Assembly (NCBI GenBank): GCA_040753795.1
Contig: JBFMDX010000008.1
Location: 1-64,000, forward strand
Source: Thermodesulfobacteriota bacterium
GTDB lineage: Bacteria > Desulfobacterota > Desulfobacteria > Desulfobacterales > Desulfosudaceae
DNA: 64,000 nucleotides
Direction of reading: 5' to 3'
Part shown: in pieces, positions 8,571 through 18,455 of the stretch
Layout: every line of letters begins with the position of its first letter
Numbering within the stretch: position 1 is the first letter of the stretch
Notes under the pieces: model-generated
The model's input: only the letters and a program-made list of their open reading frames with translations
Databases searched by the model: none
What the model was told of the DNA's origin: nothing
Program-made: the position numbers and the translations under genes

Positions 8571-9537
8571 ACCCTGGATCGAAACCCATACCTTTCATCA
8601 TTCGGCCTTTTCGGATCTGTCCCGGCTGATGGCGGCCAAGCAAAAGCGCCGCCTCTCGGTTTCCCTGTGTTTTCCCACCCTGAACGAGGAAGCCACCATC
8701 GCCAAGGAAATTGTCATGATGAAATCCGATCTGATGACGCGCCACCGGCTGGTGGATGAAATCGTGGTCATCGATTCCGGTTCGACGGACAACACCATGG
8801 AAATCGCCGCCCAATACGGGGCCGGCGTCTTCCGGGCGGATGATATTCTGCCCCAGCTGGAAAAGTTCCGGGGCAAGGGGGAAAACCTGTGGAAAGCGCT
8901 GTATGTCACTCGCGGGGATATCCTGGTGTACATCGACGCGGACATCAAAAATATCCACCCCCGGTTTGTTTACGGCCTCCTGGGGCCGCTGATTCAGCAT
9001 CAGGACATTAAATTTACCAAGGCCTTTTACGACCGATCCATCGCCCTGGATCACAACCGGGTTCTTCCCGGCGGCGGCGGCCGCGTGACGGAACTGGTGG
9101 TCCGCCCGCTTTTTTCCCTGTTTTTCCCGGAACTGGCCCAGATTTTTCAGCCCCTTTCCGGAGAGTACGCCGGGTTCCGGGAAATTTTTGAAAATATCCC
9201 TTTTCCCATCGGTTATGGCGTTGAAACCAGCATGATACTTGATATATATAGAAAGTGGGGCCTGAACGTCATGGCCCAGGTCGATATGGACAGGCGGGTC
9301 CATACCAATCAGGACACCCGGGCGCTGGGGAAAATGGCCTTTGTGATTTTGAAAACTTTTTTTAACCGCCTGGAAAAGATGGAGAGAATTGAGCTGGCCC
9401 GGGAACTGTTTCATGAAATGATCCGGTTTGACCGGAGAGCGGGTGAGTATGTCGCGGACCTGTTTGCCGTAAAAATGTCGGAGCGCCCGCCCATGATGGA
9501 AATCGAGGCATACCGGAACCGGCTCTTGAAGGAATAA
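8563..9537 (+). CDS. gpgS: glucosyl-3-phosphoglycerate synthase-like glycosyltransferase (GT81 type)
   Basis: About 324 residues. The N-terminal nucleotide-binding segment LCFPTLNEEATIAKEI and VIDSGSTDNT are GT-A fold marks; the metal-binding DxD is VYIDADIKNI. The sequence FQPLSGEYAGFREIF and the C-terminal MSERPPMMEI match the GT81 glucosyl-3-phosphoglycerate synthases that join a sugar from NDP-glucose to 3-phosphoglycerate, the first step to glucosylglycerate, a compatible solute. ATG at 8563 overlaps the peptidase stop, and the protein alignment starts there. The phosphatase for the second step is not next to it on this strand, but a histidine phosphatase lies divergently at 6577. A mannosyl-3-phosphoglycerate or related activity cannot be excluded. 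Confidence 0.82.
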   Translation: MAKPWIETHTFHHSAFSDLSRLMAAKQKRRLSVSLCFPTLNEEATIAKEIVMMKSDLMTRHRLVDEIVVIDSGSTDNTMEIAAQYGAGVFRADDILPQLEKFRGKGENLWKALYVTRGDILVYIDADIKNIHPRFVYGLLGPLIQHQDIKFTKAFYDRSIALDHNRVLPGGGGRVTELVVRPLFSLFFPELAQIFQPLSGEYAGFREIFENIPFPIGYGVETSMILDIYRKWGLNVMAQVDMDRRVHTNQDTRALGKMAFVILKTFFNRLEKMERIELARELFHEMIRFDRRAGEYVADLFAVKMSERPPMMEIEAYRNRLLKE

Positions 9538-9551
9538 GACAGGAATAAGAG

Positions 9552-10541
9552 ATGCAGCGGACACTGACCGACACGCACAACCGGAGTTTGAACTATCTGA
9601 GGGTTTCGATCACGGATCGCTGCAACCTGAACTGCATATACTGCCGCCCTGCGGGAACCTTTAATCTGCTTTCTCATGACGATATCCTGACCTACGAGGA
9701 AACTCTCCGGATCATCCGGACCGGCGTGGACCTGGGCATCACCAAAATCAGGATCACCGGCGGCGAACCGCTGGTCAGAAAAGGAGTCTGCGGTTTTATC
9801 GGCCAGGTCGCCGCTCTTCCCGGCATCACGGACATGGCGATGACGTCCAACGGCGTCTTTCTGAAGGAAAACCTGTCCGCGCTCAAGGCCGCCGGCATCC
9901 ACCGGCTCAACATCAGCCTGGACACCCTTGACCCGGAAAAGTTTAAGACCATCACCGGGCGGGATGCGCTTGCCGCCGTCTGGGAAAGTATCATGACCGC
10001 CCTGGACCAGGGCTTTTCTCCGGTCAAGGTCAATGCCGTGGCCATGAGAGGAATCAACGACGATGAATTGCCCGCCCTGGCCGCGCTGTCCCTGGATCTG
10101 CCCCTGCATATGCGGTTTATTGAGTATATGCCGTCGGAACGGGAAACCCTGAAGGCCGATGTCCAGATCCTTACCGCCGAGATAAAGCGACGGGTAGCCG
10201 TCGGCGGCGAACTGATCCCGGTCGAACGCACCGGATCAGGGGACACGGCCGAGCGGTTCCGCTTTCCCGGCGCCCGGGGAGAAGTGGGCTTTATCAGCCC
10301 CATCAGCCGGCATTTCTGCCGGACATGCAACCGCTTGAGACTGACCGCCGACGGCCGGCTGAAGCCGTGCCTGTTTTCCGATATCGCAGTGGACCTGAAA
10401 ACCCCTCTGCGGCAGGGCGCCAGCGACGACGATCTGGCCGGTCTTTTCCGTCAGGCGGTATTGAAAAAACCGGGATACTCCCACAATGAAGCCGGCAAAA
10501 ACAACGCCCTGACGCAGGTGATGTCCGCCATCGGCGGTTGA
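9552..10541 (+). CDS. moaA: GTP 3',8-cyclase MoaA
   Basis: A 329-residue radical SAM enzyme that starts molybdopterin synthesis by turning GTP into 3',8-cyclo-7,8-dihydro-GTP. The N-terminal SAM cluster motif CNLNCIYC (CxxxCxxC) follows NYLRVSITDR, typical of MoaA. The C-terminal cluster is HFCRTCNRLRLTADGRLKPC (CxxC plus a later Cys), which binds GTP. The protein ends in Gly-Gly, the MoaA C-terminal tail needed for catalysis. A good AGGAATAAGAG precedes the ATG. It lies 14 bases after gpgS and 6 before the HD-domain gene, with no other moa gene in the window. Confidence 0.97.
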   Translation: MQRTLTDTHNRSLNYLRVSITDRCNLNCIYCRPAGTFNLLSHDDILTYEETLRIIRTGVDLGITKIRITGGEPLVRKGVCGFIGQVAALPGITDMAMTSNGVFLKENLSALKAAGIHRLNISLDTLDPEKFKTITGRDALAAVWESIMTALDQGFSPVKVNAVAMRGINDDELPALAALSLDLPLHMRFIEYMPSERETLKADVQILTAEIKRRVAVGGELIPVERTGSGDTAERFRFPGARGEVGFISPISRHFCRTCNRLRLTADGRLKPCLFSDIAVDLKTPLRQGASDDDLAGLFRQAVLKKPGYSHNEAGKNNALTQVMSAIGG

Positions 10542-10547
10542 GAAACG

Positions 10548-11327
10548 ATGCAGCCAATTTATTCTCTTCTTCAGCAGGCGGCCCGGGAAATCGCCGCCGC
10601 CTGTCCGGAACCCGAATTTTACCGGGTTTTTTCCCTTTCCGTGATCCGGTCCCGGGAGATGTTCCGGGACAACCCGATGATCCGTGACCTGTCCCGGTTT
10701 GTCCGGGAGGAAACCCGCAGCAACCTGGGCCACGGACTGGGGCACGCGGAAAAGGTCGCCCTGGACGCCGGCGTCATCGCGGCCGTGGAGGGGACCCGGG
10801 CCAGTCTTCCGGACCGGCAGGTGGGGCGGCTGGTGCTCATGGCTCATTGCGCCGGGCTGCTGCACGACATCCGCCGCCGGCACCGCCAGCACGCCATCAT
10901 CGGCGCCGAAGCGGCTCGGGAAAAGCTGAAACGGGATCATCTGCTGGACGAAGACAGTATCGACTGCGTGGTGTTTGCCATCCGCAACCATGAGGCCTTC
11001 AAGGACGTTCAGTCGCCTCAATCCGTTGAACAGGACATTATTGCCGGCAGCCTGTACGATGCCGACAAGTTCCGCTGGGGGCCGGACAACTTCACGCACA
11101 CCGTCTGGAAGATGATCGCGGCCGCCCCCGTTCCCCTGCCGCCTTCGCGGTTTTTCAGCCTTTATCCCGGCGCCCTGGAATACATCGCCACCATCAAAGC
11201 CACGTTTCGCACCTCCGTGGGAAAAGAATACGGCCCGCAGTTTATCGATATCGGACTGGAGATCGGCCGGCGGCTGCTGGAAACAATCCAGTCTAAATAC
11301 AAGGACTGCCTGTCAGATAACCGGTAA
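10548..11327 (+). CDS. HD-domain phosphohydrolase family protein
   Basis: A 259-residue cytoplasmic protein. Metal ligands of the HD fold are visible: His in GHGLGHAEKV (about residue 66), the HD pair in GLLHDIRRRHRQHA (about 103), His in IRNHEAF and a late Asp in YDADKFRW. HD proteins hydrolyse nucleotides or phosphate esters, but nothing here tells the substrate. It starts 6 bases after moaA and is likely cotranscribed with it. A gap of about 100 bases follows before the antiporter gene. Function inferred only to fold level. Confidence 0.75.
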   Translation: MQPIYSLLQQAAREIAAACPEPEFYRVFSLSVIRSREMFRDNPMIRDLSRFVREETRSNLGHGLGHAEKVALDAGVIAAVEGTRASLPDRQVGRLVLMAHCAGLLHDIRRRHRQHAIIGAEAAREKLKRDHLLDEDSIDCVVFAIRNHEAFKDVQSPQSVEQDIIAGSLYDADKFRWGPDNFTHTVWKMIAAAPVPLPPSRFFSLYPGALEYIATIKATFRTSVGKEYGPQFIDIGLEIGRRLLETIQSKYKDCLSDNR

Positions 11328-11432
11328 CATTATCGTAACCCTTCCGGTGGGCAAAAGATTTGCATTTTCCTTTGCGTGCTGTTAGGGAAATGAGCGTAAC
11401 GGTTTTAACTTTTTTTAGAATGGAGAGAACCC

Positions 11433-12500
11433 ATGACCATTCTGCTTCTCATCCTGGGTTTTGTTCTGCTGGTTGGGGGCGCGGAAATGCTTGTCCGCGG
11501 CGCCTCCGGCATCGCCATTGCCATGAAGATTCCGGCCCTGATCATCGGCCTGACGGTGGTGGCGTACGGAACCAGCGCGCCGGAACTGGCTGTAAGCGTT
11601 TTTTCGGGTTTCAGCGGCCAGGCGGACATCGCCCTTGGTAATGTGGTCGGCAGCAATATCGCCAACATCCTGCTGATTCTCGGCCTGTCGGCCCTGATCG
11701 CCCCACTGGCGGTTTCCAGCCAGCTGGTCCGCTTTGACGTTCCAGTCATGATCGGGATTTCCATTCTGACCTTTGTCATGGCCATGGACGGCAAGCTCGG
11801 ACGGCTGGACGGCGCCGTTCTTTTTGCCGGCGCCATCGCCTATACGGTTATCCTTATCCGCATGGGGCGCAGGGAGGGACTTTCGCAAGCGGACAATGAG
11901 GATGGGTCGGACGCAGCGGCGGATTCCTCCTCCCGATGGATGCGCAACGTTCTCTATGTTCTCACCGGGCTGGGACTTCTGGTTCTGGGCTCGCACTGGC
12001 TGGTTACCGGCGCTACGGCGGCTGCCCGGTATCTGGGCGTCAGTGAACTGGTGATCGGGCTCACCCTGGTCGCGCTGGGCACCTCCCTGCCGGAACTGGC
12101 CACGTCCGTCGTCGCCAGCATCCGCGGTCAGCGGGACATTTCGGTGGGCAACGTGATAGGCAGCAATATTTTCAACATCCTTTTCGTGCTGGGTCTGTCA
12201 AGCCTGGTATCTCCCGCGGGCATCCCGGTATCACCGACGGCCCTGCGGTTCGACATTCCGGTCATGATCGCCGTGGCGGTGGCCTGTCTGCCCGTTTTTT
12301 TCACGGGGTCTAGCATTTCCCGCGGAAACGGCCTGCTTTTCCTGTTTTATTACGTGGCCTACATTCTTTACCTCTTTCTGGCCGCGTCCCAGCATTCGGC
12401 CCTGGACGCCTTTGACCGGGCAATGACCTATTTCATATTTCCGCTGACTGCCGTCACCCTCGCCATCCTGGCCTGGCGTGAGATGAAAAGCGCAAAATAA
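11433..12500 (+). CDS. CaCA-family calcium/sodium antiporter (YrbG-like)
   Basis: A 355-residue inner-membrane exchanger with the two inverted alpha repeats of the cation/Ca2+ exchanger family. Repeat 1 has GTSAPELAVSV and GNVVGSNIANI; repeat 2 has GTSLPELATSV and GNVIGSNIFNI. The acidic residues of the two PEL motifs bind the cation. About ten hydrophobic helices are present. A GGAGAG precedes the ATG at good spacing. It sits 9 bases before a SERCA-like P-type ATPase, so the two probably form a calcium-export unit; K+-dependence or another divalent ion cannot be excluded. Confidence 0.93.
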   Translation: MTILLLILGFVLLVGGAEMLVRGASGIAIAMKIPALIIGLTVVAYGTSAPELAVSVFSGFSGQADIALGNVVGSNIANILLILGLSALIAPLAVSSQLVRFDVPVMIGISILTFVMAMDGKLGRLDGAVLFAGAIAYTVILIRMGRREGLSQADNEDGSDAAADSSSRWMRNVLYVLTGLGLLVLGSHWLVTGATAAARYLGVSELVIGLTLVALGTSLPELATSVVASIRGQRDISVGNVIGSNIFNILFVLGLSSLVSPAGIPVSPTALRFDIPVMIAVAVACLPVFFTGSSISRGNGLLFLFYYVAYILYLFLAASQHSALDAFDRAMTYFIFPLTAVTLAILAWREMKSAK

Positions 12501-12509
12501 GGTTTTCCC

Positions 12510-15230
12510 ATGCGGCCCTGGTGGTCCTTATCCACGGATGAACTCTGCGCCACAATGCGGACGGACTGCGCCTGCGGACTGTCGACGGCGGAAGCGCGGG
12601 AACGCCTGGCAAGCAGCGGCAGAAACGAGCTGGCCGTTGAGAAAAGAAAAAGCGCCCTGGGGCTTCTGGCCTCCCAGTTCACCGGGTTTATCGTCTGGGT
12701 CCTGGTCGGAGCGGCGGTGGTGTCCGGGCTCCTGCGGGAATGGGTCGACGCCCTGGCCATCATCGGAATCGTCATCCTCAACGGGATTCTGGGCTTTATC
12801 CAGGAGTATCGGGCCGAAAAAGCCATGTCGGCCCTGAAGAAACTGGCCGCCCCCTCCTCGAAAGTGATTCGTGAGGGCAAGCCGGCGGTTATCCCTTCGA
12901 CCGAACTGGTGCCCGGAGATCTTCTGGAGCTTGAGTCCGGCGACATGGTCCCGGCGGACGCCCGGCTGATTTATGTCACCTGCAATTTCAGCACCCGGGA
13001 AGCCAGCCTGACCGGCGAATCAACGCCGGTTGCCAAAACCGCTCTTCCGGTATCGCAGGAAACCCTTCCTCTGGCCGACCGGGCCAACATGGTTTTTATG
13101 GGCACTTCGGCCGCCGCCGGAAAAGCCAGAGCCATCGTGGTGGAAACCGGGCCGCGCACGGAACTGGGCCGGGTGGCGGGGCTGATCGCCAGCATGGAAG
13201 ATGAATCCACGCCCCTGCAGAAAAGGCTGGCGGCGTTCGGGCACTGGATCGTTTATTTCTGCTTTTTCCTGGTTTTTCTGGTCTTCGGCCTGGAGCTGCT
13301 GCGCGGCGGAAACCCCCTGGACATGTTTCTTACCGCGGTCAGCCTGGCGGTGGCGGCCATTCCCGAAGGGCTGCCGGCGGTGGTGACCATCGCCCTGGCC
13401 CTGGGCGTGCAGCGGATGGTCAAACGGAACGCCCTGATCCGGAAGCTGCCTTCGGTGGAAACCCTGGGGTGCACGACCGTCATCTGCTCCGACAAGACCG
13501 GCACCCTGACCAGAAACGAAATGACCGTGCAGCGAATTTTTGCCGGAAACACGATCGTTGCCGTCAGCGGCCTGGGTTACGATCCGGCAGGCGAGTTCTT
13601 CACGGCGGAAGGCCGGCGGCTGGGGATAGCGGATCTGCCGGAGGCGCGGAAGGCGATTCTCTGCGGGGTTCTGTGCAACGGCGCCGCCCTGACCAATGAA
13701 AATGGCCGATATGCCGTCATCGGTGATCCCACGGAAGGGGCGCTGCTGACCCTTGGCGGAAAAGCCGGATTATGCAAGCAAGCGCTGGAGGCTGAATATC
13801 CTTTTGTCGCCGAGATCCCTTTCGATTCTGAGCGGCGGATGATGACCATGATGCGACGGCACGGGCAGTCAACGGTCGCCTGGGTCAAGGGGGCGCCGGA
13901 GGCAATGCTGGCCGCCTGCACCCGTATCGAGCAAGGGGGACGGGTGGTGCCGCTGACCGACGGAGAAAAATCCCGGATTCTGGAGGTCAATGCCGGCTTT
14001 GCCGGTGAGGCGTTGCGGGTTCTGGCGGTTGGCTGGCGCGATCTGGAACCGTCTCCGGCGGCTGGTGAGTCCGCCGCCGTGGAAACGGACCTGGTTTTTG
14101 CCGGACTGCTGGCCATGATCGATCCGCCGCGGGAAGAAGCCGGGAGAGCCGTTCAGGCGTGTGCCTCGGCCGGCATCCGCACGGTGATGATCACCGGCGA
14201 CCATAAGCATACCGCCCTGGCCATTGCCCGCCGGCTGGGCATAGCCGCCACGGATTCGCAGGGCCTGAGCGGCGATGACCTGGACGGTCTTTCCGACCCG
14301 GAACTCGATCGGTATACGCAACGGATCTCGGTTTACGCCCGGGTGTCGCCGGAACATAAATTGCGGATTGTCCGTTCGCTGAGAAGTCAGGGGCAGGTGG
14401 TGGCCATGACCGGAGACGGCGTCAACGACGCCCCGGCGGTCAAGGAGGCGGATATCGGGGTGGCCATGGGCATCACCGGCACGGATGTGACCAAGGAAGT
14501 CGCGGACATGATCATCACCGACGATAACTTCGCCTCCATTGTCGCGGCCGTGGAAGAGGGCCGGGGCATCTACGACAACATCCGCAAATTCATCCATTAC
14601 CTCCTTTCCTGCAACATCGGCGAGATCCTGGTGATGTTTGTCGCCGCCCTGTTCGGTTGGCCGGTTCCCCTTCTGCCGGTGCAGATCCTCTGGGTCAATC
14701 TGGTTACAGACGGCCTTCCGGCCCTGGCCCTGGGCATGGAGCCCATTGATCCGGATATTATGAAGCAGAAACCGCGACCGGGAAACGAACCGGTGGCGAC
14801 CCGTTCAGCCGTATTGCAAATGCTGGCGCAGGGGGCGTTTATCGCCCTGTGCGGTCTGGGTGCCTTCGGCTTTGTCCTTTATATCGAGCAGGGAAGCATT
14901 GACCGGGCCCGGACCGCGGCCTTTATTGTGCTGGCCTGCAGCCAGCTGTTTCATGCCTTTAACTGCCGCAGCCGGGACAAGTCCCTGTTCCGGATGGGGG
15001 TTTTTTCAAACCGGACCCTGATCCTTGCCAACGGCATATCCTTCCTGCTTCAGCTGGGCGTTGTTTATCTCCCCTTTCTGCAGCACATTTTTCGAACCAC
15101 CCCCCTGACCCTTTCCGACTGGGCCATGATCATCATGGTTTCGTCTTTCCCTCTCTGGGCCGTGGAGATGGTCAAGCTGGCCCGACGACGGACGGCCATC
15201 AAGCAATCCGGGATCGCGCCGACGCCATAG
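12510..15230 (+). CDS. P-type Ca2+-transporting ATPase (SERCA-like, type IIA)
   Basis: A 906-residue cation pump in the inner membrane. In order: N-terminal actuator with LTGES (about residue 168-172), TM4 IPEGLP, the phosphorylation motif DKTGTLT with Asp328, KGAPE in the nucleotide domain, [17 protein letters not shown] hinge, then the transport helices. The Ca2+ site residues of SERCA are all matched: Glu of PEGLP in TM4, Asn and Glu of NIGE in TM5, and Asn730 and Asp734 of NLVTD in TM6. It follows the Ca2+/cation antiporter by 9 bases with AAGG before the ATG. Calcium export is therefore well supported by residues and by context. Confidence 0.93.
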   Translation: MRPWWSLSTDELCATMRTDCACGLSTAEARERLASSGRNELAVEKRKSALGLLASQFTGFIVWVLVGAAVVSGLLREWVDALAIIGIVILNGILGFIQEYRAEKAMSALKKLAAPSSKVIREGKPAVIPSTELVPGDLLELESGDMVPADARLIYVTCNFSTREASLTGESTPVAKTALPVSQETLPLADRANMVFMGTSAAAGKARAIVVETGPRTELGRVAGLIASMEDESTPLQKRLAAFGHWIVYFCFFLVFLVFGLELLRGGNPLDMFLTAVSLAVAAIPEGLPAVVTIALALGVQRMVKRNALIRKLPSVETLGCTTVICSDKTGTLTRNEMTVQRIFAGNTIVAVSGLGYDPAGEFFTAEGRRLGIADLPEARKAILCGVLCNGAALTNENGRYAVIGDPTEGALLTLGGKAGLCKQALEAEYPFVAEIPFDSERRMMTMMRRHGQSTVAWVKGAPEAMLAACTRIEQGGRVVPLTDGEKSRILEVNAGFAGEALRVLAVGWRDLEPSPAAGESAAVETDLVFAGLLAMIDPPREEAGRAVQACASAGIRTVMITGDHKHTALAIARRLGIAATDSQGLSGDDLDGLSDPELDRYTQRISVYARVSPEHKLRIVRSLRSQGQVVAMTGDGVNDAPAVKEADIGVAMGITGTDVTKEVADMIITDDNFASIVAAVEEGRGIYDNIRKFIHYLLSCNIGEILVMFVAALFGWPVPLLPVQILWVNLVTDGLPALALGMEPIDPDIMKQKPRPGNEPVATRSAVLQMLAQGAFIALCGLGAFGFVLYIEQGSIDRARTAAFIVLACSQLFHAFNCRSRDKSLFRMGVFSNRTLILANGISFLLQLGVVYLPFLQHIFRTTPLTLSDWAMIIMVSSFPLWAVEMVKLARRRTAIKQSGIAPTP

Positions 15231-15293
15231 CCCGATGACTTTCCCATTATCGCTCATCAGCCAGATCCAGTCCTGAACCGTCATCCATTGATA

Positions 15294-15317
15294 TTTTCTA
15301 TAGCCAACCATAGAAAA
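15294..15317. other. AT-rich inverted repeat upstream of the rhodanese lipoprotein gene
   Basis: An 8-base perfect inverted repeat, TTTTCTAT and ATAGAAAA, separated by 8 bases, about 110 bases before the rhodanese lipoprotein start. It lacks the GC stem and T-run of a terminator, so it could be an operator or chance. The surrounding 15231-15424 stretch holds no gene. Confidence 0.3.
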
Positions 15318-15424
15318 ATTGAAATTATGTATTTGACGAAAGAAAGGGTTTGCTGGAAAGTGAGGCCCTGTGCGGCAGGACATTTCGCGGGTTACCATGA
15401 CAAAAGGAAAGGGAAAGGACAAAG

Positions 15425-18358
15425 ATGGAGAAGAAGAATATACCGTATCTTTTTTTGGCGCTGGCTTTCGCTATCCTGATCACCAGCGGGTGCGATAGCT
15501 CCAGCAGCAGCCACTCAAAAAACCCGACGGTCACCCCGTCCGAACCCCTGACCGGGGATGTATCCCTGTTTCCCAACGCCGGTCTGCTGGCTTCGGCCGA
15601 AGAATTGCTGGCCAAACGCGCCGTCAGCAAGGACCCGATCATCATCGATACCCGCGCGACCCAGGCCTATGCCGCCGGCCATATCCCCGGCGCCATCAAC
15701 CTCCAGTGGGGCGATTTTTCCGTCTGGGACGGGTCGGCCACGGACGGAACCCTGCTGCCCCGGGCCGAGCTGGAAGCCGCCCTGGGCGCGGCCGGGCTGA
15801 CGCGCGACACCGATATTGTTGTATATGACGACACCACCGCTTCCTGGGGATCGGCCGGACGTTTTTTCTGGATGCTGGAATACATGGGCAACACCCATGT
15901 CCGTATCCTCAATGGCGGCTGGGACAAGTGGGCCGCCGACGGGCTTCCGACGGAAACCACAATCAACAACCTGCCGGCGGCGCAATTCAATGCCAGTGTC
16001 AACGCCGGCGTTCTGGCTGACAAGGAAGATATCGCGGCCAGGCGCGGCGATGGTGATTTTTTGCTGGTAGACACGCGGACCGACGAGGAGTTCAACGGCT
16101 GGCAGCTTTACGGTGAGGCCCGGGGCGGGCACATTACCGGCGCGGTTCATCTGCCTTATGAATGGCTCTACAATTCCGACAAGAGTATTTTGAGTTACGC
16201 GAATTTAAAATCACTGTTCGACGAGCGGGGCATCACCGCCGACAAGGAGGTGGTCGGCTACTGCACCGCCGGCATTCGCAGCGGCTTTCTGTATTTCCTG
16301 GGCCGTCTGATGGGATTTACCCGGGTCGCCAATTACGATGCTTCCATCTGGGACTGGGCCGCCGCCGATGAGGCCGCCTATCCCATGGACAGGCTTGAAA
16401 ACTACCAGGCCCTGGTTTATCCGGCATGGGTGAAAGCGCTGATTGATTATCATGCGTCGGGCAGTTCCACCTCCCCGCCCCCCGGGTACGGATATGATCG
16501 CAACCATCGCTATCTCATTTTTGAAACCCAGTGGGGCAGTTTTGAAGACATGGCCAAGGGGTGGGCGGACGATTCCTATTTGAAAGGCCATATTCCCGGT
16601 GCGTTTCATTCCAATTCCGACACGTATGAAAACGGCTATCCGAGGTGGTTTTTGCTTCCGGAAGCCGAATTGAAAGCAGCCGTCGGGGGCATGGGGATTA
16701 CGGCCGATACGACGGTCGTCGTTTACAGCAACAGCCCCATATTCGCCGCACGATTGTGGTGGATTTTAAAATATGCCGGTGTGCAGGACGTGCGCTTCTT
16801 AAACGGCGGCATAGCGGCCTGGGAAGCGGCCGGATACGCCACGGAAACCGCAATCAACGAGCCGACTGCCGTGACCTACACCGGCACGCTTCAAGCGGAG
16901 ATGATTGCGAGCACGGCGCAGGTTGAGGAGGTCTATAATAATGAGGGCACGATTCTGGCGGATGTGCGCACTTACCCGGAATACACCGGGGACACCAGCG
17001 GCTATAGTTATGTGGTTCAAAAAGGCCGAATTCCGGGCGCCGTGTATGCATTTAATGCGGACACCCCGGACCTTGAGTATCTCGATGCGGACGGCTCGCT
17101 GAAAAACTTCGCGGACGTGAGACGGATGTGGGAAGAGATCGGCATCGAATCTTCAGACAGCAACACCTTCGAAAAAGATGTCATTTTTTATTGCGGCAGC
17201 GGTTACCGGTCCAGTTTAAGTTTTTTGTATGCCTACCTGATGGGCTATGAAAATATCCGGAATTACTCGGACGGCTGGGAAGGCTGGAGTACCGACTATA
17301 TTGAAGATGCCTCCTACACGGCGCCGGAAGACCTTCCCGGTGCTACGGACGGCTGGATCCAGGATCCATCCGGTCGACCCGTCGCCTTTGGTGTCTATCC
17401 CGAATATGACTTCGATGGATATCCAAATGTCAATCGGCTTGTTAATGCAAAATGGATTAAAACCGTGTTGATGGATAACGACAATTTTGGAAAACCCTAC
17501 ACCATAGTGTTTACATCCTGGTATCCCCGTTGGGAAACAAATGAGATATCCACGACCGGTGCAGGGCTTCCCTTTGCCACGGAAGGACACATCCCCGGCG
17601 CCGTATTCCTGGACACCTATTCGGTGGAAACCGGACCGACTTCAGAGTATGGTGACGGGTATGCGGATCCGAGCCATTCGTATGTCAAATCACTCCCCGT
17701 TCTGCAGGATTTTTTTGCAGGCATGGGAATTACCAAGGATAAAACGGTTGTCGTTTATGCGGATGACGATATTTCAATGATGACGGCCGGGCGTATTGCA
17801 TGGGCGTTACTATACGCCGGGGTAGCGGATGTCCGCATTCTTAACGGAAGTTACAAAGCCTGGACGGAAGCCGGATACCCGGTTGAAACAGGCCCCACCT
17901 CATGGACCCCGGTGGTAAGTTTCGGCGAGTCTTCGGGGCGCCCGGAATTTCTCGCCACCACCGAAGATGTCCGAAACGTGATCAATGGAACGGACACCGA
18001 TTCAGTCGTCGTCGACGACCGGGAGTGGACGGAATTCACCGGCCAATCCAATTCCTATTACTGGTGGTTTGAAGAATATGGCCGTATTCCGACCGCCAAA
18101 TGGATAGGCGACTGGGTTGATGTCGTAAGTGAGGATCACCAGTCCTTTATTTCTTTTAAAGATGCGGAAAACAACTGGACACGGGATGGATTTACACCGG
18201 ATAAAAAAATGTATTTCTACTGCGGCGGGGGCGCCAGGTCGGCCATGTATACCTTTTACGCCTATATGATGGGATGGCCGGCCGCAAACTATGAAGGCGG
18301 GTGGTACCTCTGGTCGACTGATGATTCAAACCCAAGGGAAACCGGAATTCCAGAATAA
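15425..18358 (+). CDS. lipoprotein made of three tandem two-domain rhodanese (thiosulfate sulfurtransferase-like) units
   Basis: A 977-residue exported protein. The N-terminus is a hydrophobic signal with a cysteine at position 23 followed by a Ser-rich linker, a lipoprotein layout although the lipobox (TSGC) is not ideal. Three units follow at about residues 50-325, 355-640 and 670-975. Each has an inactive N-terminal rhodanese half and a C-terminal half with an active-site loop: CTAGIRS (Cys280), CGSGYRS (Cys590) and CGGGARS (Cys933). A normal TST of this class has one such unit in about 280-300 residues, so this is a triplication. Rhodaneses move sulfane sulfur via a cysteine persulfide; the acceptor here is unknown. 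An AAAGGA lies before the ATG. The anchoring side (periplasm or outer membrane) cannot be told. Confidence 0.9.
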   Translation: MEKKNIPYLFLALAFAILITSGCDSSSSSHSKNPTVTPSEPLTGDVSLFPNAGLLASAEELLAKRAVSKDPIIIDTRATQAYAAGHIPGAINLQWGDFSVWDGSATDGTLLPRAELEAALGAAGLTRDTDIVVYDDTTASWGSAGRFFWMLEYMGNTHVRILNGGWDKWAADGLPTETTINNLPAAQFNASVNAGVLADKEDIAARRGDGDFLLVDTRTDEEFNGWQLYGEARGGHITGAVHLPYEWLYNSDKSILSYANLKSLFDERGITADKEVVGYCTAGIRSGFLYFLGRLMGFTRVANYDASIWDWAAADEAAYPMDRLENYQALVYPAWVKALIDYHASGSSTSPPPGYGYDRNHRYLIFETQWGSFEDMAKGWADDSYLKGHIPGAFHSNSDTYENGYPRWFLLPEAELKAAVGGMGITADTTVVVYSNSPIFAARLWWILKYAGVQDVRFLNGGIAAWEAAGYATETAINEPTAVTYTGTLQAEMIASTAQVEEVYNNEGTILADVRTYPEYTGDTSGYSYVVQKGRIPGAVYAFNADTPDLEYLDADGSLKNFADVRRMWEEIGIESSDSNTFEKDVIFYCGSGYRSSLSFLYAYLMGYENIRNYSDGWEGWSTDYIEDASYTAPEDLPGATDGWIQDPSGRPVAFGVYPEYDFDGYPNVNRLVNAKWIKTVLMDNDNFGKPYTIVFTSWYPRWETNEISTTGAGLPFATEGHIPGAVFLDTYSVETGPTSEYGDGYADPSHSYVKSLPVLQDFFAGMGITKDKTVVVYADDDISMMTAGRIAWALLYAGVADVRILNGSYKAWTEAGYPVETGPTSWTPVVSFGESSGRPEFLATTEDVRNVINGTDTDSVVVDDREWTEFTGQSNSYYWWFEEYGRIPTAKWIGDWVDVVSEDHQSFISFKDAENNWTRDGFTPDKKMYFYCGGGARSAMYTFYAYMMGWPAANYEGGWYLWSTDDSNPRETGIPE

Positions 18359-18455
18359 CCGTTCCGTTTGCAGCGGTAGAAACCCTTCGTGACCCGTGCA
18401 TACGACTATCGCATGCAAGGATGATAGAAACACATAGACAGGAGGGCGGCCCTCC

